Positions 1-4,301 of a DNA stretch of 5,798 nucleotides are shown here, in pieces. Source of the stretch: JAZKSG01 sp036626215 (GTDB taxonomy: Archaea > Thermoplasmatota > E2 > DHVEG-1). The notes beneath the pieces were generated by a model. That model saw only the letters and a program-made list of their open reading frames with translations, was not told where the DNA came from and searched no databases. Made by a program: the position numbers and the translations under genes. Each line of letters begins with the position of its first letter. Position 1 is the first letter of the stretch. The stretch covers positions 1 to 5,798 of the forward strand of contig JAZKSG010000061.1 of assembly GCA_036626215.1 (NCBI GenBank). Direction: 5' to 3'.

Positions 1-2218
1 CTGGAATCCAGTTTGGATGAGGAAGATTAATCTCACGGGTTTCTTCAATGCTAACAATTTTAGATTCACGAGGGATAAAAAGACTCAAAGCGTTCAAAGT
101 AGTGGTTTTACCGCTGGCTGTCCCCCCAGCGAACAAGGCATTTATTCCGTTTTCAACAGAAATCCACATATAGGCCACCATCTCTGGGGACATCGTGTTG
201 AACTCTACAAGATCTGGTGGAGAAAACGGATCCTCTCGGAATTTACGTATGGTAAACGTGGAGCCTTTAGCAGTAATTTCGTCACTCAGCGTCATCTGAA
301 CACGGCTGCCATCCGGCATAGTAGCATCCAACATCGGATCAGCGATGCTGACATGTCTACCACATTTCTGCGAGAGTTTATGTACAAAAGCAGAAAGTTC
401 TTCTTCGGTTTCAAAAACCACATTGCTTTTCAAAGAACCATATTTACGATGATATAGAAAGAGTGGTACACCTGCGCCGTCACAACTGATATCTTCAATG
501 TTTGGATCTTTCAAGAGAGGATCAATTTTACCTAAACCCAAAGCAATTTTGCCGATATAATAAAAAATTTTGTTTTTAGATTCCTCATTAATATTTATAT
601 TGTACTCTTCGATGATTTGATCTAATTTTTCATAGAGGTATTCATCATCGGTTTTCTTTTCTAACTCCTCTGTCTCAAAACCAGTTTTATATAGACTCTC
701 CATGATGAACTCCATGACTTCTTTTTCGTCTTCTGTCAAATCAACTTCAACCAGAAAGTAGCATTTCTCCATGCTGTCTTTTTCACGGAGGATTTCAACG
801 TAGGCAAAAGGCTCGCATAGGTTGTAAAAATCTAGTTCTTCCCATTCTTCCTCTGAAAAACCAAGATCTGAAAGTGTTGCAGATTTAACCTGTAAAATTT
901 CACGTGGGAGTTCTACATCTCCTCCAACTTCGTTTTTCAAACCTTGTGTAGAAAGATCAGGTCTTGCATCATCTGGTTCAACATCTGGGGTGGGTGATTC
1001 TAACTCTTCACCTGCTTTTATTTTCTTTTTTTCTGTTTCCGGTACTTGTGGACTCCATCCGCTAAACGAATCTTCTTCATCAACATCTCCTTCATCAAAA
1101 AAGACGTGTTCGTGATCAGAGTTATCTTCGGATGTATCTATAAAACCTGTCTGTTCTTCTTCTTTCTCATTGGTTTCAAAAGAACCTAAAACATCAGTTT
1201 CTTCTTTATCAGAAGGTTGGTCTTCAAGGTGTTTATGAGCCAGTTTTTCAGCTTTCTCCTGAGCCATATCTGTTTCATCTGAATCTTCAACACCAACATT
1301 GGCTTCCTCTATTTTTTCATTCAAGAGTTCAGATTCGTCTTCATCAACATCTGGAGTGGAGAAATCCATTACGTCAGAGGGGCGTTTAACTTCCTCATCA
1401 TCTAAGGTTTCATGGGTTTCTTCTTTTTCTTTTTTCTTTTTTTTCAGCCAACCCTTTTTTTTAAATAAGACTTTTTTATCTTCGCTTTTCTCTGAAAAAC
1501 TTTCAGGTTCAGCTTTTTTTTCATCTGTTGTAGATTTTTGTTTTTTTCCAAAAAAGTTTTTGCCTTTGATTTTACTGAAGAAGCCTTTATCGGCTTCTTT
1601 TTCTTCTGTTGTATCGGTTTCTTCTTCTATTTCTGATGAGAAATCTGCTTCTCTTGTTTCTTCTTTCGTTTCTTCTAGGGGTAAAAAGTCTAAATCTTCA
1701 TCAGTTTTTATGTCATCTCTGGTTTCTATTTTTTCGTCTTTCAAATCTTTTGGTTTTTCTTTTTTTTCTTCCGTAATCTGGTCGATTGTTTGATCTATAT
1801 CAGTTGTTGTTTTTTCTTGATCTTCAGTTTTGGAGGTAGAAGTTTGTTCGAAGAGGTCGTCAACTTCTTTTTTTGGTTTTCTTCTTTTTAGAAAGTGTCT
1901 TTTTTTCTTTTTTTTCTTTTTTTTGTCTTCTGTTTTTTCTTTGTTTTCCTCTGTTGGTTTTTCTCCTAGTTTTTTTCGTGCGTCATCCATTATTTTTTTG
2001 CTTATTTCTTTGTGATAGGCATCTTTTTTATCGGAATCTTCTGTAACGTAGTAGATTTTATTTTCATCTGTGCGGCTGGGAGACAAGTTTTTTGAGTTTA
2101 TGATGTTGTTAATTCTGTGTTTGTTTTTGTTTAAAATTTCATCAACTTTTTCTTCAATTGGTTTTTTCTCAGAGTTTTTTGTTTTTTCTCTGAGTTTTGC
2201 ATCCCTTTTTTTATCCAA
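1..2218 (-). CDS. Type II/IV secretion (type IV pilus-like) assembly ATPase, 3' end outside the window, with long charged N-terminal extension
   Basis: Cytoplasmic motor ATPase of the archaeal GspE/FlaI/TadA (VirB11-like) family, which powers pilus, archaellum or secretion-type filament assembly. The frame is open from TTG at 2218 to the window edge, giving 739 codons. Residues 1 to about 430 are Lys/Glu/Asp-rich low complexity with no recognisable fold. From about residue 437 a folded N-terminal domain begins. The family signature follows: DPNIEDIS, then LYHRKYG, PDGSRVQMTL, FTIRKF, Walker A GGTASGKTT (residues 698-706, Lys704), and SIEETREINLPHPNW just before the edge. Walker B and the His box are not in the window. 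The TTG start is chosen because AGGAGG (2233-2228) lies 9 nt upstream. The motif order resembles pilus/secretion ATPases more than archaellum FlaI, but without neighbours I cannot say which filament it drives. A membrane platform protein (TadC/FlaJ type) would be expected further left. Confidence 0.93.
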   Translation of the reverse strand, partial: MDKKRDAKLREKTKNSEKKPIEEKVDEILNKNKHRINNIINSKNLSPSRTDENKIYYVTEDSDKKDAYHKEISKKIMDDARKKLGEKPTEENKEKTEDKKKKKKKKRHFLKRRKPKKEVDDLFEQTSTSKTEDQEKTTTDIDQTIDQITEEKKEKPKDLKDEKIETRDDIKTDEDLDFLPLEETKEETREADFSSEIEEETDTTEEKEADKGFFSKIKGKNFFGKKQKSTTDEKKAEPESFSEKSEDKKVLFKKKGWLKKKKKEKEETHETLDDEEVKRPSDVMDFSTPDVDEDESELLNEKIEEANVGVEDSDETDMAQEKAEKLAHKHLEDQPSDKEETDVLGSFETNEKEEEQTGFIDTSEDNSDHEHVFFDEGDVDEEDSFSGWSPQVPETEKKKIKAGEELESPTPDVEPDDARPDLSTQGLKNEVGGDVELPREILQVKSATLSDLGFSEEEWEELDFYNLCEPFAYVEILREKDSMEKCYFLVEVDLTEDEKEVMEFIMESLYKTGFETEELEKKTDDEYLYEKLDQIIEEYNININEESKNKIFYYIGKIALGLGKIDPLLKDPNIEDISCDGAGVPLFLYHRKYGSLKSNVVFETEEELSAFVHKLSQKCGRHVSIADPMLDATMPDGSRVQMTLSDEITAKGSTFTIRKFREDPFSPPDLVEFNTMSPEMVAYMWISVENGINALFAGGTASGKTTTLNALSLFIPRESKIVSIEETREINLPHPNWIP

Positions 2219-2227
2219 ACTGTAGCC

Positions 2228-2233
2228 CCTCCT
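2228..2233 (-). promoter_or_regulatory. Shine-Dalgarno of the secretion ATPase gene
   Basis: AGGAGG followed by GG on the minus strand lies 9 nt before the TTG at 2218-2216. This decides the start, because no in-frame ATG is found near the beginning of the reading frame. An ATG at 2244-2242 is in a different frame. Confidence 0.8.
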
Positions 2234-2248
2234 ATGAGAAACATGATA

Positions 2249-2263
2249 TATTTTTTTATATTG
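2249..2263 (-). promoter_or_regulatory. Possible TATA box of the secretion ATPase gene
   Basis: The minus strand reads AATATAAAAAAATAT here, the best TATA-like element upstream of the ATPase start. A start site about 26 nt downstream would fall close to or within the Shine-Dalgarno, leaving a very short leader. A second AT-rich candidate at about 2279-2292 (AAATAAATAAAAAT) would give a longer leader. The choice between them is not settled by sequence alone. Confidence 0.4.
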
Positions 2264-2311
2264 TCTACTGGGGATTGGATTTTTATTTATTTATCTTGGT
2301 GCGCATCTCAT

Positions 2312-2342
2312 CCCATTAATTTTTCTCGTTGTTGTTAATGGG
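2312..2342. repeat. 8-bp perfect inverted repeat (CCCATTAA / TTAATGGG), possible operator or hairpin
   Basis: CCCATTAA at 2312-2319 is matched by TTAATGGG at 2335-2342, with a 15-nt T-rich spacer. It sits about 95 bp upstream of the ATPase start and about 110 bp before the tRNA. It overlaps no gene and has no U-tract suggesting a terminator. The stretch 2219-2450 otherwise shows only TATA-like elements and T-rich sequence. Confidence 0.4.
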
Positions 2343-2410
2343 TAGTGTGCTATTTAATTTTTTCTTTATTTTATTATTATGGTAGAAGGGGGTCGGTTTT
2401 TGTGATAAGT

Positions 2411-2418
2411 TTTATATG
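2411..2418 (+). promoter_or_regulatory. TATA box of tRNA-Arg
   Basis: TTTATATG preceded by AAGT lies about 37 bp before the first base of the tRNA. That spacing puts transcription start roughly 10 nt upstream of the mature 5' end, as is common for archaeal tRNA genes. Confidence 0.5.
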
Positions 2419-2450
2419 TTTGATGTTGGGATTACTGGGCAGGTGTTGTT

Positions 2451-2524
2451 GGGCCCATAAGGTAGTCTGGATATCCTACTGGCCTTCGGAGCCGGTTACT
2501 GGGGTTCGAATCCCCATGGGTCCG
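2451..2524 (+). tRNA. tRNA-Arg, anticodon TCG
   Basis: Complete 74-base cloverleaf that decodes the Arg codon CGA. The acceptor stem GGGCCCA pairs with TGGGTCC, with one G-T wobble, and G is the discriminator at 2524. The D arm has AGG/CCT pairs, A14, G18-G19 and A21, but T13 and T22 do not pair. The anticodon stem CTGGC/GCCGG closes the 7-base loop CTTCGGA, which holds TCG. The variable loop is 4 nt. The T arm TGGGG-TTCGAAT-CCCCA is perfect. There is no intron, and CCA is not encoded. It stands alone on the plus strand between two minus-strand genes, with its own TATA box upstream and a T-tract downstream. Confidence 0.95.
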
Positions 2525-2537
2525 TTTTTGTCTTTTT
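2525..2537 (+). terminator. U-tract terminator of tRNA-Arg
   Basis: TTTTTGTCTTTTT follows the discriminator base directly. Archaeal RNA polymerase typically terminates at such U-runs without a hairpin. Confidence 0.55.
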
Positions 2538-2563
2538 GTTTTATTTGACAAAATGTCGGGAAA

Positions 2564-2575
2564 CTTTTAAATATG
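2564..2575 (+). promoter_or_regulatory. TATA-like element ahead of a possible small RNA
   Basis: CTTTTAAATATG follows the tRNA terminator by about 27 bp and has no protein gene downstream on this strand. A start about 26 bp after its centre falls near 2596, just ahead of the G-rich 5' arm of the putative RNA stem. Confidence 0.35.
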
Positions 2576-2596
2576 ATTATTTACAGAGTATATCAT

Positions 2597-2709
2597 AGAT
2601 AGATGGGGTCTGGTGATAAAGAAAAATTAGTTTTTTTTTCTTCCTTTCATCTTACCATCCACCCACAAACCCCGGACCCCTATTCCCTTCTCCCAAAAAA
2701 CTTTTTTTT
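2597..2709 (+). ncRNA. Possible small non-coding RNA between tRNA-Arg and sepF
   Basis: This is inferred from layout only; I recognise no RNA family. A TATA-like element lies upstream. GGGGTCTGG (2605-2613) can pair with CCGGACCCC (2672-2680) as a continuous 9-bp stem including one G-U wobble. On the opposite strand that wobble becomes an A-C mismatch, which favours a plus-strand RNA. The stem encloses an unpaired-looking, pyrimidine-rich region of about 58 nt. A T8 run at 2702-2709 could end the transcript. Alternatives are chance pairing in a C-rich stretch, or selection on the minus strand for its G-quadruplex motif. Confidence 0.3.
2662..2694 (-). other. G-quadruplex motif with five G-tracts on the minus strand
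   Basis: On the minus strand, G-tracts of 3, 3, 4, 4 and 3 lie at 2694-2692, 2687-2685, 2680-2677, 2673-2670 and 2664-2662. The loops are 4, 4, 3 and 5 nt. This satisfies the usual four-tract rule with one spare tract, in otherwise AT-rich DNA. It lies about 85 nt beyond the sepF stop on the same strand, so it would be in a read-through sepF 3' UTR. The plus strand carries the matching C-tracts. Confidence 0.7.
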
Positions 2710-2767
2710 GATTCTGCTGATAAAAGAAAAGATTTTTTTTTGGAACACAAGGAAGGTTTTGTGTGGC

Positions 2768-2780
2768 AAAAAGAAAAAAA
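2768..2780 (-). terminator. U-tract terminator of sepF
   Basis: On the minus strand the sepF stop codon TAA is followed at once by TTTTTTTCTTTTT. If this is the main 3' end, most sepF mRNA would stop before the G-quadruplex motif. A short stem (ACACAA/TTGTGT, 2745-2764) lies just beyond. Confidence 0.5.
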
Positions 2781-3155
2781 TTATGCGAATTTACCGCGGA
2801 GTTTACGTCTATCGACTTTTACATCTTCAGGTGCAATAATCATCATGTTGTTGCCTATACCTGCGATATCGCCGTTAACCTCCTCGGCTAACTCTTTTAG
2901 CTCATTGGTGATACGTTTCAGGATAACTTCTTCATCAGCTATAGGTGTAAAATCAAGAAGTAAAACATTTCCACCATATACATAATCGGTAAAATCTTTA
3001 AGATCTTCATAGCGTTGTATTTCTCCAACGCGGACATACATATTAGCGGCTTCTTTCTGTCCTTTCCCCTGGTTTTCAACGTATTTTTCAAGGTCTACGT
3101 ACCCTTCTACGTTCCCCTTCCTTTTCTCGCCAAATATTTTATTCACTATTCCCAT
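2781..3155 (-). CDS. sepF: Archaeal SepF, membrane anchor for FtsZ
   Basis: Cell-division protein of 124 residues, the usual size for archaeal SepF (formerly DUF552). It binds FtsZ and tethers the division ring to the membrane. Residues 1-9 (MGIVNKIFG), followed by KRK, form the expected N-terminal amphipathic membrane-targeting segment. A charged linker of about 28 residues follows. From about residue 39 the SepF core begins (MYVRVGEIQRYEDL), continuing with GGNVLLLDFTPI (61-72) and ending in GDIAGIGNNMMIIAP (95-109). The ATG at 3155 gives exactly this N-terminus. GGAG lies 13 nt upstream and a GAG 8 nt upstream. The gene lies 65 nt downstream of the PUA gene on the same strand, but that gap has a good TATA box, so sepF probably has its own promoter. 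FtsZ is not in the window. Confidence 0.9.
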   Translation of the reverse strand: MGIVNKIFGEKRKGNVEGYVDLEKYVENQGKGQKEAANMYVRVGEIQRYEDLKDFTDYVYGGNVLLLDFTPIADEEVILKRITNELKELAEEVNGDIAGIGNNMMIIAPEDVKVDRRKLRGKFA

Positions 3156-3193
3156 ATATAATGCTCATCTCCAAATTAATACTTGTTTCATAA

Positions 3194-3203
3194 AGTATAT
3201 ACC
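3194..3203 (-). promoter_or_regulatory. TATA box of sepF
   Basis: The minus strand reads GGTATATACT, about 40 bp upstream of the sepF ATG. It predicts a start near 3172 and a leader of less than 20 nt. It lies between the PUA stop codon and sepF, so sepF can be transcribed independently. Confidence 0.5.
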
Positions 3204-3220
3204 TAAAATATAATTTTCCT

Positions 3221-3712
3221 TTATAAACTTTTGGCGACTGATTTCCAAACCTTATCTCCGACGAAATGAACAACTTTTATTGTCTTTCCTTTATTTTTAT
3301 TTTTCATTTTTTCTCCGGAGCATAATGCGAATCCTACAGCTAAAGGCTTCTTATGACGTTCGTCACAAACCCAGGCTTGATCTCCTTCTTCAATAGTTTC
3401 ATCTGCATCCACTATACCTGGAGCCATAACATCTGCACCGTTGGTGACAAAACCTACAGCACCCATGTCAACAATTACATAGTTATGAGAAGGTTTAAAC
3501 TTTTCAACACCTTGAATGGTGAAAACAAATCCTTCTTTATATTCTATGAAACAAGGAACTTGGTCAACCAAAATAATCTGCTTTGAGTTAAAATCACCGA
3601 TTTCTACAACGTCTTTTTTATCCAAAAAACTCTGATTAAAACTTTTTTGGAGAACACTATCAATCTCTCTTATCTGCTTTTTATTCAAAGGATGTCTGTT
3701 TTTCAAATCCAT
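3221..3712 (-). CDS. PUA-domain RNA-binding protein, archaeal MCT-1/Tma20-like
   Basis: Protein of 163 residues resembling the archaeal PUA proteins related to eukaryotic MCT-1/Tma20, which act with the small ribosomal subunit in initiation and recycling. The archaeal protein's exact role is not established. Residues 1-70 form the pre-PUA domain (MDLKNRHPLNKKQIREI at the start). The PUA domain spans about 76-154 and shows the signature VDMGAVGFVTNGADVMAPGI (81-100), then EEGDQAWVCDE, KKPLAVG and HFVGDKVW. I chose ATG 3712 because the family begins at this KxRHxLxKKxI-type motif and because the likely TATA box at 3750-3757 predicts transcription starting near 3728. The longer in-frame TTG start at 3742 would lie upstream of that site and adds 10 residues without family support. 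No clear Shine-Dalgarno precedes the ATG. The gene is divergent from lsm and upstream of sepF. Confidence 0.9.
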   Translation of the reverse strand: MDLKNRHPLNKKQIREIDSVLQKSFNQSFLDKKDVVEIGDFNSKQIILVDQVPCFIEYKEGFVFTIQGVEKFKPSHNYVIVDMGAVGFVTNGADVMAPGIVDADETIEEGDQAWVCDERHKKPLAVGFALCSGEKMKNKNKGKTIKVVHFVGDKVWKSVAKSL

Positions 3713-3749
3713 TTTTTGTTTTCGTCCAACCAGTGAAAACAAACTCTTG

Positions 3750-3757
3750 TTTTTTAA
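3750..3757 (-). promoter_or_regulatory. TATA-like box of the PUA gene
   Basis: TTAAAAAA on the minus strand predicts a start near 3728, with a leader of about 16 nt before the ATG at 3712. The 138-bp space between the PUA and lsm starts therefore holds two divergent promoters. Confidence 0.4.
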
Positions 3758-3792
3758 CTATTTTGAAAAAAACTACCTAGTAAGCCCAAATG

Positions 3793-3800
3793 CTTATAAA
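3793..3800 (+). promoter_or_regulatory. TATA box of the lsm-L37e pair
   Basis: CTTATAAA is a near-consensus archaeal TATA box, about 55 bp before the lsm ATG. It predicts transcription starting near 3823, which leaves room for the GAGG ribosome binding site at 3837-3840. Confidence 0.65.
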
Positions 3801-3850
3801 CCTGGTTTTTTATTTCCCCTTCATCATAAGATAGCTGAGGCAAAAATTTT

Positions 3851-4069
3851 ATGGATAAACCTTTAAAAATATTACACGGAAATTTAAACAACAGAGTAAT
3901 GGTCGAACTAAGAGGGGGAAGAGCATACCACGGCGAACTCAACGGGTATGACGTCCCTCATATGAACCTCGTATTAAAACAAGCTGAAGAAATGAGAAAC
4001 GGAGAAAAAGTAGATGACCATAAAACAGTCATAGTCAGAGGAGACAACATCATATACGTCTCACCATAA
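3851..4069 (+). CDS. Archaeal Sm-like protein (Lsm), RNA chaperone
   Basis: Compact protein of 72 residues, a typical archaeal Lsm size. Such proteins form a heptameric ring that binds U-rich single-stranded RNA. The Sm1 motif covers about residues 9-43 and has the loop DVPHMN (34-39). The Sm2 motif is IVRGDNIIYVSP (61-72). His37, Asn39, Arg63 and Asp65 match the known uridine-binding positions of the family. A short charged insert (EEMRNGEKVDD) joins the two motifs. The ATG start is supported by GAGG 10 nt upstream and by the Sm helix 1 sequence beginning at once (PLKILHGNL). L37e follows 43 nt downstream, the widespread archaeal lsm-rpl37e pairing, so the two are probably co-transcribed. 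Confidence 0.96.
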   Translation: MDKPLKILHGNLNNRVMVELRGGRAYHGELNGYDVPHMNLVLKQAEEMRNGEKVDDHKTVIVRGDNIIYVSP

Positions 4070-4095
4070 AAGTATGAATGTCTAGATTTATTTTT

Positions 4096-4101
4096 AGGAG
4101 G
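4096..4101 (+). promoter_or_regulatory. Shine-Dalgarno of the L37e gene
   Basis: A perfect AGGAGG lies 11 nt before the TTG at 4113. It fixes the non-ATG start of the short L37e gene. The TTG at 4103 is in another frame and too close to be used. Confidence 0.8.
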
Positions 4102-4112
4102 ATTGATTATAG

Positions 4113-4280
4113 TTGGGAAAAGGAACACCCTCACAAAGTGGCGGAAAAAAAACACATACTTTATGTAAAAGATGTGGAAAACATGCTTTCCATATAGGTA
4201 AAAAAGTATGTGCCGCCTGCGGATATGGAAAAAGTAGTAAACGTAAAAACTACAATTGGAACAAAAGTAGAAAAAAATAA
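4113..4280 (+). CDS. rpl37e: Large-subunit ribosomal protein L37e, zinc-ribbon type
   Basis: Protein of 55 residues, a component of the 50S subunit that binds 23S rRNA. It has the L37e signature: N-terminal GKGTPSQSGGKKTHTLC, two CxxC pairs (Cys18/Cys21 and Cys33/Cys36) that should hold one zinc ion, and the basic C-terminus RKNYNWNKSRKK. The length matches the family. The start is TTG, supported by AGGAGG 11 nt upstream; the family's second residue (Gly-Lys-Gly-Thr) begins directly after it. It is the second gene of the lsm pair. The stop codon lies only 12 bp from the stop codon of the convergent C25 peptidase gene, so the two transcripts probably overlap at their 3' ends. Confidence 0.96.
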   Translation: MGKGTPSQSGGKKTHTLCKRCGKHAFHIGKKVCAACGYGKSSKRKNYNWNKSRKK

Positions 4281-4301
4281 AAAGAACTTTTACTATTTTT
4301 T
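4267..4301. terminator. Shared bidirectional U-tract region between L37e and the C25 peptidase gene
   Basis: On the plus strand CTTTTACTATTTTTTG (from 4287) follows the L37e stop. On the minus strand TTCTTTTTATTTTTTTCTAC follows the peptidase stop at 4293. Each T-tract lies just beyond one stop and reaches into the 3' end of the opposing gene, so each gene's terminator probably overlaps its neighbour. Confidence 0.5.

Noticed and set aside
17..457. Plus-strand open frame of 146 codons
   Set aside because: It is antisense to the conserved ATPase core (Walker A and the TRKF region), has no family features and has no ribosome binding site.
1299..2015. Two plus-strand Ser/Phe-rich open frames (1299-1793 and 1830-2015)
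   Set aside because: Their composition is the antisense image of the Lys/Glu-rich ATPase extension, where TTC and TTT are the complements of GAA and AAA.
2345..2548. Plus-strand open frame of 67 codons
   Set aside because: It runs straight through the tRNA-Arg gene, so it cannot be a real protein gene.
2547..2557. Small palindrome GACAAAATGTC just upstream of the TATA-like element at 2564
   Set aside because: The arms are only 4 bp, which is expected often by chance; not enough to call an operator.
2597..2709. Idea that the possible small RNA is a C/D-box guide RNA
   Set aside because: A TGATAAA and a CTGA can be found nearby, but they do not match the box consensus and spacing, and they are not paired in the expected way.
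2745..2764. Stem ACACAA/TTGTGT downstream of sepF as an intrinsic terminator
   Set aside because: It is only 6 bp with weak pairs and is not followed by a U-tract on the sepF strand. The U-tract directly after the stop codon is the better terminator.
2603..2985. Plus-strand open frames of 78 and 81 codons
   Set aside because: One covers the intergenic low-complexity stretch and the other is antisense to sepF. Neither has a ribosome binding site or a recognisable domain.
3353..3586. Plus-strand open frame antisense to the PUA gene
   Set aside because: It is a shadow of the strongly conserved PUA signature on the other strand.
3754..4155. Two minus-strand open frames opposite lsm and L37e
   Set aside because: They are antisense to clearly identified Lsm and L37e genes and have no features of their own.
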